Part shown: piece by piece, positions 1 to 6,132 of the stretch
Numbering within the stretch: the first letter of the stretch is position 1
Layout of the letters: every line of letters begins with the position of its first letter
NCBI GenBank assembly: GCA_900545555.1
Contig: UQZI01000041.1
Span: forward strand, 1-18,165
From: an uncultured Collinsella sp.
GTDB taxonomy: Bacteria; Actinomycetota; Coriobacteriia; Coriobacteriales; Coriobacteriaceae
Direction of reading: 5' to 3'
DNA length: 18,165 nucleotides
Translations under genes and position numbers: made by a program
The notes under the pieces: model-generated
What the model was told of the DNA's origin: nothing
Database searches by the model: none
Seen by the model: the letters and a program-made list of their open reading frames with translations, nothing else

Positions 1-391
1 AAAAGGGTTGATTTCTACAGATGTTACATCCATGCCACAGTTGGTAAGTATCAGGCCCTGTATTCTGGGGCCAGAACACAAATCGAGAGCCTTCCGTGCG
101 CTCTGCGGTGTAAGGCGCCAATCTCAGCAAATCTGTCCCACAATACTGCGCTGAAGAACAACACGGAACCCCTGAGCCAAACTCCCCTATACCTTATTAA
201 GGCTAAGACAGGCAAGTTCACGCACCCGGCATATTCCAGAATAACATCCTATTGTTTTAGATGCTCTACAAGCATGAACAGCCGCGAATCGGAAAGATCT
301 TCTAGTTTCGCCCCGACTGACCGCCAAGGGCCAAAATGGCCTCTCCATCCCCAGGCGACCGGCTCTGGCGCGCCGAGGAGTGTCCCCAAGT
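1..391. other. Left-edge region without a convincing gene
   Basis: No open frame here has a start, ribosome binding site and recognisable protein. The longest unexplained open stretch is on the minus strand, about 51-245, stop-free but without an ATG start, and its translation resembles nothing I know. The stretch near 1-250 is less GC-rich than the following genes. A short dyad GGCCA-AAA-TGGCC lies at 329-341. It is downstream of the FHA gene, so it may be that operon's 3' region or decayed sequence. No tRNA or rRNA signature was seen. Confidence 0.5.
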
Positions 392-424
392 GCCGGCAGA
401 AAAGGAACGTCCTTAACTGCCGGC
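392..424 (-). repeat. REP-like hairpin at the 3' end of the FHA gene
   Basis: Arms GCCGGCAG (392-399) and CTGCCGGC (417-424) are perfect 8-bp complements. An inner 5-bp stem (AAGGA/TCCTT) closes a 3-nt loop. The right arm overlaps the last base of the FHA stop codon. On the minus strand the hairpin is followed by CACTTGGGGACAC and not by a T-run, so it fits an mRNA 3'-end stabiliser or a dispersed REP-type element better than a classic intrinsic terminator. Confidence 0.55.
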
Positions 425-1362
425 TAGAGGGCACCGAAGAGGATGGCATAGGTAGTGGATTCGCCGAGCTTGAGCTCGTCGCCGGGATTGAGTTGGGCGG
501 AACGGCCGGGCTCGACCTGAATGCAGACACGCGTGGCCCCGTTTACCACCACGGTTCCGTTGGTGGACGACAAGTCCTCGACGTGCCAGATATTTTGAGC
601 ATCGCACCAGATATGGGCATGGCGGGCCGAGACATCGTCGCCGACGTCGGTAATATCGCCCTCACCAGTGGCCAGCGCGCCAATCTCAACACCCTGCTCA
701 CTCGGCTGAATCCAGCGCGGGGCACTCACGACAAAACTGTTTTGTATGCGCAGCAAGCCCAAAGGGTGCGCCGGGGCGGGGTCGCGTTCGCCCGCGGTCA
801 TCGACATGCCAAGCGAACGCGGCGTGGAGGTGCCTCCGCCACAGGTCGCGTGCGCGTAGTCGATGGCATAGTTCACCGAGGACCGCACATCCGCCGAACA
901 ACCGACGGCGACAAACAGCACCAGCACGGCCTCGGCGCGCTCGGCGGGCATGAGTTCCGCCGCCTGGGACAGGCGATCGAGCGCGTTGCGATAGAGATTC
1001 GTGTCCTGGTGGCACTCTTCGAGCGCGCGTACCATCGGTTCACCTGCAGGGCCGCACACCATATTGATCACAGCCGTGGAGTCCATGGGATTGCGCTGGC
1101 GCAGGGCCAGTTGCGACATAATACGCGCAGCCGAGGTACCGTATTCGGCAAAGTAGCGCTGCTGAAGCGTGCCGACCGGCGCGCGAACGATAAAGCGGGA
1201 AACCCAAGAGCGATCGGCGGCTCGGCTCTGCGGGCTGCGGCCGTCTGCGAGCGGACGGGACGAAAGCACCAAGCCGCACAGCTCGATATGGCTCAGATGC
1301 GCCGCGCGCTTAAAGATGTCAAACATGGCCCCGCATGGGGTGAGCTCAACTTGAGATGCCAT
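424..1362 (-). CDS. FHA-domain protein, last gene of a kinase operon
   Basis: A 312-residue cytoplasmic protein with no signal peptide or membrane segment. The C-terminal third, about residues 220-305, is a forkhead-associated domain, which binds phosphothreonine peptides. The core serine and histidine are visible in SARH (245-248), followed by LSSTNG (264-269) and a VVVNG turn. Residues 1-200 match no family I know; they look alpha-helical and may be a protein-interaction module. It starts 3 nt after the stop of the Ser/Thr kinase gene at 1366-3210, so the two are almost certainly co-transcribed and the FHA domain may read that kinase's products. The FHA call is firm; the partner is inferred. 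Confidence 0.85.
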   Translation of the reverse strand: MASQVELTPCGAMFDIFKRAAHLSHIELCGLVLSSRPLADGRSPQSRAADRSWVSRFIVRAPVGTLQQRYFAEYGTSAARIMSQLALRQRNPMDSTAVINMVCGPAGEPMVRALEECHQDTNLYRNALDRLSQAAELMPAERAEAVLVLFVAVGCSADVRSSVNYAIDYAHATCGGGTSTPRSLGMSMTAGERDPAPAHPLGLLRIQNSFVVSAPRWIQPSEQGVEIGALATGEGDITDVGDDVSARHAHIWCDAQNIWHVEDLSSTNGTVVVNGATRVCIQVEPGRSAQLNPGDELKLGESTTYAILFGAL

Positions 1363-1365
1363 GAC

Positions 1366-3210
1366 CTAGGCCTCCTTGGTCGTAGAAATAGAACCGGACG
1401 ATACTTCGACAGGTCCGCCAAAAGTACGGGTAGCCGCGGCTCCACCGGCAAGCGGAGTCGCCATCTGGGCTTTTGTACGTCGCGGTGCCGAAACGGGAAG
1501 TTCAAAGGCAAAGCCCATCGCAAGCAAAAACCACGTAAGCGTATAGGTTGCAACCAGAGCGGCAACAAGGCCGCCCATCACGGCGCGTTGGGAAAATACG
1601 CTACATGCAGCCACAACCAGCACCGGAACCTCGCAGGCAGAAAGCGCAAGCACACCCTGCAGGAAGCCCGAGCGCCGATTGCGCGCAAGTGCCCCCGCGA
1701 CAACGCCGGCTATGCCTGGCAGCGCCAACGCCAGTGCGGCAATAATACCCGGTATCGACCCAGACCACACGAGCGATCCCAAAGTCGCCGTCACGCGAGC
1801 GCCCGACGCCAGCAGCGCGGCCGAAACCACGACCACAGCCCAAACCACGCCACAGACGACCGCCGCGCCGACCATCAGCGCGCGACGAACCGCGCGGCCA
1901 GACGCATCCATGGGGCACGGCGTGAGCGGCTCGCCGCGGAGCGAACGACCGACATTTTGCGCATAGTGGTCACAAAACGCCGAGAGCGCCGCCTCGACCG
2001 CCGCCGGCTCGGGACGATCTTTTTGATGGCTGGACAGACAGGCCATCACCACGTCGAACAGCTGGGCATCGACAAACGCCAGCGCATCGCGTAGCTCCTC
2101 GGAATCCGGCTCAAGCCCCAGCTGCTGGGCCTGCTCGGCCGCGGCGAGCGCCACATCGGGCTCACGACGAAGCAGCTGAGTCAAATCGCAACCGGGCGCA
2201 TGGGCACCAATGGGATAGTCGGGCCGCGTGTCCATCTTGAGACGGTAGGGGCTGGCGATGTCGCGCGTCTTTTTGCGCGAACCCGAGGTGCCCGAAGCGC
2301 TCGGCGCGGCTTCGTATGGCGCGACGCCGGCAATGAGCTCGTAAACCGTGCTTGCCGCGGCATAGACGTCGATCGCCGGCGACATACGCAAAGCGCGCAG
2401 GTCGGGAATATCGTCGGTGAGCATCTCGGGCGGGGCGTAGGCAACCGTCGCGCGACGCAGCGTGGCATAGCGCTCCGTAAACGACGCCTTGCCGCCGGTA
2501 CCGGCCACGGCCGACGCAGGCTCAAGCGCCAGCGACGAGCCAAAGTCGATCAGGCACAGGTCAAAGGTGCCCTCGGCAAGCTGCCGGTCAAGCGGTAGAC
2601 GCGCCGTACGCACCATAATATTAGCGGACGAGATATCGCGATGGACAAAGCCCTCGCCCACCAGGCTCATACGGCAGAGCAGATCGAACAGGTCGCGACC
2701 CAGACGCGCCGCCACAAGCGGCGACAGGCGTCCGGCATCATCCACGGCAAGTCGCGAACGCAAGCGGGCAAGCGTCTCGCCCTCGACCCATTCCATGACA
2801 ATTGCAGGCACACCGTCGACCTCGCCCCAGCCATAGAGACGGGGAAAGCCCTTAAGGCCCGAAAGGGCGCGATGGCATTCATATTCCTCGCGAAATGCCG
2901 CTTTGAACTTGGCGACCAGCGCCTCATGGGCGGCATCGTCGTCAAACTCATCGCGCGTCGGCAAGATGAGCTGTTTGAGTGCTACGGCCTCGCCTTGGGC
3001 GTTGACGGCACGCGTCACGCGGCCGATACCGCCACGGCGCATGGTGGCATCGTCGGCAAACAGCATCGTAAAACGACGCAGATAGGCAGGCAGTTCGTCC
3101 TGACCGAGCGCAATGGCCGGCTCAAACCCGTCGACACGCGCCAGGCGCAGGCCGACCATGGGATCGCGACCGAGCGATTGTGGTGTGGTGGATGCAAGAT
3201 CGGTCATCAT
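1366..3210 (-). CDS. Membrane Ser/Thr protein kinase (Hanks type)
   Basis: 614 residues. The kinase domain spans about 45-415, with a glycine-rich loop RRGGIGRV (58-65), lysine K79 in VALKQ, catalytic loop HRDISSAN (190-197), DFG at 222-224 and APPEM (259-263) at the end of the activation segment. All key catalytic residues are present, so it should be active. A long insert, about 300-375, lies between the activation segment and the last helices. Residues 443-570 hold about four hydrophobic segments, so the kinase is membrane-held with its N-terminal catalytic domain presumably inside the cell. There is no PASTA repeat. Its ATG overlaps the stop of the upstream anchored-protein gene (ATGA), which suggests translational coupling. 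The FHA protein follows immediately. Substrate unknown. Confidence 0.9.
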   Translation of the reverse strand: MMTDLASTTPQSLGRDPMVGLRLARVDGFEPAIALGQDELPAYLRRFTMLFADDATMRRGGIGRVTRAVNAQGEAVALKQLILPTRDEFDDDAAHEALVAKFKAAFREEYECHRALSGLKGFPRLYGWGEVDGVPAIVMEWVEGETLARLRSRLAVDDAGRLSPLVAARLGRDLFDLLCRMSLVGEGFVHRDISSANIMVRTARLPLDRQLAEGTFDLCLIDFGSSLALEPASAVAGTGGKASFTERYATLRRATVAYAPPEMLTDDIPDLRALRMSPAIDVYAAASTVYELIAGVAPYEAAPSASGTSGSRKKTRDIASPYRLKMDTRPDYPIGAHAPGCDLTQLLRREPDVALAAAEQAQQLGLEPDSEELRDALAFVDAQLFDVVMACLSSHQKDRPEPAAVEAALSAFCDHYAQNVGRSLRGEPLTPCPMDASGRAVRRALMVGAAVVCGVVWAVVVVSAALLASGARVTATLGSLVWSGSIPGIIAALALALPGIAGVVAGALARNRRSGFLQGVLALSACEVPVLVVAACSVFSQRAVMGGLVAALVATYTLTWFLLAMGFAFELPVSAPRRTKAQMATPLAGGAAATRTFGGPVEVSSGSISTTKEA

Positions 3211-4112
3211 AGGGCAAGCGCCGCCACGTTATTGTTGAAGTTACCGAGCGCGACGTCATCATCGCCGTAATGGCCGACCCATTGACATAGGTTGGTGTAA
3301 CAGCCCCACAGATTGGCATACTGCTGATACCACTTTGACCGGGGCGAGAATGTCTGACGACCGAACTCGGCTCGAATGACAAACATCTCCCCGACCAGGC
3401 TGTCGCACGGCCTGGGATCTCCCGTAGAGTTATAGGTCGAGACCACGTCATTGGCACGAGAAACATAGCCGTCGAGCATGTTGTACTTGGTCACAAGCCA
3501 GCTGTGAATGCTCTCTTCCTCAGCAGCGGAAAGGCCACCGGAGTTTGCATCGTTGTCAGTGTTGCCGCCCGTCGAGCCGCCGTTTCCAGACCCTCCGGCA
3601 GAGGAACCCGACCCAGAGCCACCGCCCGAACTCGACGAATCCGAGCCGGAGCCAGAAGTATCCGAGCTACCGGGCTTTCCGGACTGCTGGGCGTCCTGCT
3701 CCTTCTGCTGCTCGACCTTATTCACCGTTGCCGCCACGCTATTGTTGGACAACCGATCGATGATCTTGGTGTTGGTGAGCACGATGGTTTTGCCATTGGC
3801 AAGCGTGACTTCGTTGTCCGGGGCCTCGGCGCCGTCCGCGTCGCCGGTGCCAAACACAATATGCGCGACCACACTTGCCCAAGCATATCCAGTCGTGGTC
3901 CCCAGGTCACTTTTGACCTCATGCCCCACGCGCGGTTCGCGTGCGGCATGTGCCTGCATCATGGACGGCACGGTCATGCCATAGGCAGAAACGCCAGCTA
4001 TGACCAGCACCAGCGAGCAAGACAGCAGTGCGTACGCCCGCGGCGCCAAGCCCGGTCGGCGTCGCATGCGCACCGCGGCGCCGCGCTTTGTCTGAGTGCC
4101 ACCGGGCCGCAT
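3207..4112 (-). CDS. Membrane-anchored protein with Ser/Gly linker, unknown function
   Basis: 301 residues from the chosen ATG at 4112, which has GGAGGAG 5 nt upstream; the frame stays open to an ATG at 4205, but that would place a terminator-like hairpin inside the coding region. Residues 25-46 form one hydrophobic segment after an Arg/Lys-rich N terminus, so the rest probably lies outside the cell. Residues 65-135 form a first region, 145-193 are a low-complexity Ser/Gly linker, and 194-301 form a C-terminal domain with three cysteines (236, 271, 276) and many aromatic residues. I do not recognise either domain. As the first gene of the kinase/FHA operon it could be an external input or an output of the kinase. 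That role is inferred from context only. Confidence 0.75.
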   Translation of the reverse strand: MRPGGTQTKRGAAVRMRRRPGLAPRAYALLSCSLVLVIAGVSAYGMTVPSMMQAHAAREPRVGHEVKSDLGTTTGYAWASVVAHIVFGTGDADGAEAPDNEVTLANGKTIVLTNTKIIDRLSNNSVAATVNKVEQQKEQDAQQSGKPGSSDTSGSGSDSSSSGGGSGSGSSAGGSGNGGSTGGNTDNDANSGGLSAAEEESIHSWLVTKYNMLDGYVSRANDVVSTYNSTGDPRPCDSLVGEMFVIRAEFGRQTFSPRSKWYQQYANLWGCYTNLCQWVGHYGDDDVALGNFNNNVAALAL

Positions 4113-4127
4113 GCGTTCTCCTCCAAC

Positions 4128-4152
4128 AAAAACACGCCGCTCGGGAGCGGCG
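4128..4152 (-). terminator. Terminator-like hairpin in the leader of the anchored-protein gene
   Basis: Stem CGCCGCT (4135-4141) with AGCGGCG (4146-4152) and a 4-nt loop. On the minus strand it is followed by TG then TTTTTG, with the T5 at 4128-4132. This is a good intrinsic terminator shape, but it ends only about 15 nt before the ATG at 4112 and just before the GGAGGAG site. If the promoter at 4175-4183 is real, the hairpin lies inside the transcript leader and would act as an attenuator. Otherwise it ends read-through from recR. Confidence 0.6.
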
Positions 4153-4174
4153 CATTCATTCGAATCCATATTTG

Positions 4175-4183
4175 AGTGTATCA
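4175..4183 (-). promoter_or_regulatory. Extended -10 promoter candidate for the kinase/FHA operon
   Basis: The minus strand reads TGATACACT, an extended -10 (TG-N-TAnnnT). A weak -35, TTGCGG, lies at 4200-4205 with 19-nt spacing. The same TACACT hexamer in a TGN context precedes the other kinase gene at 15738-15746. A short dyad, GAACC (4186-4190)/GGTTC (4196-4200), fills the spacer and could be an operator. Confidence 0.4.
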
Positions 4184-4221
4184 GCGAACCCAAAAGGTTC
4201 CGCAACGAATGGGCAAATTAA

Positions 4222-4320
4222 GGATGCGAGTGGAAGCATCCATGCGATAAGCGGATACAAAGCATCTTTGTTGCACAACAAACTTACAGTCGCACGGGGA
4301 AATTATGGCTACCCCGTGCG
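4222..4320. promoter_or_regulatory. Cluster of three inverted repeats between recR and the kinase operon
   Basis: Three dyads lie in a row: GGATGC (4222-4227)/GCATCC (4236-4241); TTTGTTG (4267-4273)/CAACAAA (4276-4282) around a CA centre; and CGCACGGGG (4291-4299)/CCCCGTGCG (4312-4320), a 9-bp stem with a 12-nt loop. The last is 30 nt beyond the recR stop and may end that transcript, although no strong T-run follows. The middle one looks more like a protein-binding site than an RNA hairpin because its centre is only 2 nt. Confidence 0.45.
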
Positions 4321-4357
4321 TCGCGATGAAGACATACGGCAGGAGCAGGCTCGCCAC

Positions 4358-4954
4358 CTAAATCGTGCGACGGGCCTCGATGGCGCGCCCAAGCGTAAGC
4401 TCGTCGGCATACTCCAGGTCGCCGCCCACGGGAAGGCCGCTCGCCAGACGCGACACCTCAACGCCCAGCGGCTTGATAGTGCGGGCCAGGTAGCTCGCCG
4501 TGGTCTCGCCCTCGATATTGGGGTTGGTGGCGATGATGACCTCGTGGATGTCCTCGTGGCCCAAGCGTGCCAGCAGCTCACGAATGTGCAACTGCTCGGG
4601 ACCAATCTTGTCCATGGGACTGATCACGCCGCCCAATACGTGGTAGAGACCGTGGTAGCTGCCCGTGCGCTCAATCGCCTGGACATCGCGCGGCTCGCCC
4701 ACCACGCAAATGCGAGTGGTATCGCGCATCGAATCCTGGCAGATGGAGCACTCGTCGGCCGTGGCGTAGTTAAAGCAGCGGCTGCAAAAGTGAACCTCCT
4801 GCTTAACCTCCAGGATAGCCTCGGCCAGGCGGCGCGCCTCCTCGGCATCGGCCTCGAGCAGGTAATAGGCGATGCGCTGGGCCGACTTGGGACCAATGCC
4901 CGGCAGACGGCCCAGCTCATCGAGCAATTTTTGCAGACTATGGTTGGCACTCAT
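4358..4954 (-). CDS. recR: Recombination mediator protein RecR
   Basis: 198 residues, the normal length for RecR, which helps RecF/RecO load RecA on gapped DNA. In order: an N-terminal helix-hairpin-helix (LGRLPGIGPKSAQR, 14-27), a four-cysteine zinc finger (C57, C60, C69, C72), a Toprim domain from about residue 81 (ICVVGEPRD, then YHVLGGVISPMD), and the C-terminal LPVGGDLEYAD segment. The ATG at 4954 was chosen because MSANHSLQKLLDELGRLPG matches the family's N terminus; the longer open frame runs into ybaB. It lies 13 nt after the ybaB stop with only a weak ribosome binding site, so translation may be coupled to ybaB. The ybaB-recR pair is widely conserved. Confidence 0.97.
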   Translation of the reverse strand: MSANHSLQKLLDELGRLPGIGPKSAQRIAYYLLEADAEEARRLAEAILEVKQEVHFCSRCFNYATADECSICQDSMRDTTRICVVGEPRDVQAIERTGSYHGLYHVLGGVISPMDKIGPEQLHIRELLARLGHEDIHEVIIATNPNIEGETTASYLARTIKPLGVEVSRLASGLPVGGDLEYADELTLGRAIEARRTI

Positions 4955-4967
4955 ATATATGCGTGTC

Positions 4968-5288
4968 TTAGAACGGCATGCCCGGGATGTTGAGGCCGCC
5001 GGTGATGGCGCCCATCTGCTTGTTGGCGAGCTCGTTGACACCGCGGACGGCCTCGTTGACGGCAGCCATGATCATGTCCTGCAGCATATCGACGTCCTCG
5101 GGATCGAGGGCATCGGGGTCGATGGTGAGGTTGACGAGCTCCATCTCGCCGTTAACGGTCACCTTGACCATGCCGCCGCCGGCAGAGGCGTCGACGGTCT
5201 GGGACTTAAGGTTTTCCTGCGCGGCGGCAAGCTGCTCCTGCATCTTGCGAGCCTGCTTCATCATTTGCTGCATGTTCATACCGGCCAT
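4968..5288 (-). CDS. ybaB: YbaB/EbfC-family nucleoid-associated protein
   Basis: 106 residues, the typical size. The N terminus is Met/Gln-rich helical (MNMQQMMKQARKMQEQL), followed by the VDASAGGGMVKVTVNGEMELVNLTIDPDAL core of this small DNA-binding dimer and a C-terminal Gly/Pro/Met tail. AAGGAG lies 6 nt before the ATG. Family members bind DNA and are usually encoded between dnaX and recR. Here a plus-strand gene separates it from dnaX, so it needs its own promoter; a candidate is at 5364-5372. Confidence 0.95.
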   Translation of the reverse strand: MAGMNMQQMMKQARKMQEQLAAAQENLKSQTVDASAGGGMVKVTVNGEMELVNLTIDPDALDPEDVDMLQDMIMAAVNEAVRGVNELANKQMGAITGGLNIPGMPF

Positions 5289-5363
5289 GATGGCTCCTTT
5301 ACGTGCGGCCGCGCGACAAGCTGCAAGGGCAGCCGGAGCGCGACGGGACTTTCAAACTCAAAA

Positions 5364-5372
5364 ATCGTACCA
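5364..5372 (-). promoter_or_regulatory. Extended -10 promoter candidate for ybaB-recR
   Basis: The minus strand reads TGGTACGAT, fitting TG-N-TAnnnT, with no clear -35. The predicted leader of about 70 nt contains a small GCTGC/GCAGC hairpin and ends in AAGGAG before ybaB. Confidence 0.35.
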
Positions 5373-5449
5373 CGGCGCGGGGCAAGCAAGCGGGGCGGAC
5401 ACGCTACCTCAGTCGATATACATGTCCTTGAGCGTGACGCACGCCCAAG

Positions 5450-5485
5450 ATTATGCAAGGTCGAATTATGCAAGGTTGCATAATT
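5450..5485. repeat. Three-copy ATTATGCAA operator-like element
   Basis: ATTATGCAAGGT occurs twice in direct orientation (5450-5461 and 5465-5476, 15-bp period). The second copy runs into an inverted copy, making a perfect palindrome: AATTATGCAA (5464-5473), GG, then TTGCATAATT (5476-5485). It stands in the intergenic region between ybaB (leftward) and the orphan gene (rightward), in an otherwise GC-rich setting. It looks like a transcription-factor site with one dyad plus one extra half-site. The regulator is unknown. Confidence 0.6.
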
Positions 5486-5596
5486 ATCTCAAGCTACATC
5501 TAGCAGAGCTGGAACCAGGCAGTTTATGCGTAGGGCTACAAGGCTACATGGCAAAATGCCGAGCCGCTGCTCGAGGCGGCACGCATGGCGGCTGGG

Positions 5597-5602
5597 TATA
5601 AT
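5597..5602 (+). promoter_or_regulatory. -10 box for the orphan gene at 5638
   Basis: An exact TATAAT lies 35 nt before the GTG start; no good -35 is visible. A strong GGAGGT ribosome binding site follows at about 5626-5631. The remainder of 5486-5596 has no other feature I can name. Confidence 0.5.
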
Positions 5603-5637
5603 TTGATTGTCATAGATGACGATTTGGAGGTGCCCTC

Positions 5638-6111
5638 GTGAATGTCCCAGCCGTACTCCAAAACATCCGCTCAAAACACCCCGTTGCATATGTGGTTCTC
5701 TATCTCTTTGTCGTCTGGGTATTACTGGTTATCATCACCCATGCCATAGCTTTTGGAGCAGAACTGCTGATAGCCAGCTCGGACCAGCCCGTCGTCAAAT
5801 GGGAGACGACCGATGAATGCACCGACGGAACCCGAACCATTTACTACAACAGCCCGTCCCTCTACCAAGAGTTCAAGGTCAAGATAAAGGACTCCAAGAT
5901 TGTCGATGCCGAACTGGGCTCTTTATTTACAATCGGAGCAACCGTCAACGCCGAGCAAGTCGAGTACACGGACAGCCATGCGACGTATCGTATCGACCTC
6001 AGCATCCTAGGCCGACCGTCACGCGCCTGTCTGCTCGAATGCGATATACGCGGCACCACGTTGCACATGTCCGAAATACAGATGCGCCCGGGCAAGGGGT
6101 TCTCTTCTTGA
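5638..6111 (+). CDS. Small membrane-anchored protein of unknown function
   Basis: 157 residues from a GTG preceded by GGAGGT at good spacing. Residues 15-47 are one long hydrophobic stretch (PVAYVVLYLFVVWVLLVII and onward). The rest is a soluble domain with the beta-rich look of an extracytoplasmic protein and two Cys close together near residue 131. I do not recognise the family. It is the only plus-strand gene between dnaX and ybaB-recR, ends 21 nt from the dnaX stop (tail to tail), and is less GC-rich than its neighbours. That suggests insertion into an older dnaX-ybaB-recR arrangement. Confidence 0.75.
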   Translation: MNVPAVLQNIRSKHPVAYVVLYLFVVWVLLVIITHAIAFGAELLIASSDQPVVKWETTDECTDGTRTIYYNSPSLYQEFKVKIKDSKIVDAELGSLFTIGATVNAEQVEYTDSHATYRIDLSILGRPSRACLLECDIRGTTLHMSEIQMRPGKGFSS

Positions 6112-6132
6112 GCAGTATACCCGCCTGCGCAG

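Noticed and set aside
51..245. Stop-free minus-strand stretch at the left edge
   Set aside because: No ATG start or ribosome binding site and no recognisable residues. The length is compatible with chance.
274..2094. 606-residue open frame on the plus strand
   Set aside because: Antisense to the FHA and kinase genes. It has an Arg/His/Gly-rich composition typical of a shadow frame, no family resemblance and no ribosome binding site.
5422..5601. Possible 60-codon plus-strand frame starting ATGTCCTTGAGC
   Set aside because: No ribosome binding site, no resemblance to a known protein, and it runs through the palindromic element and into the promoter of the next gene.
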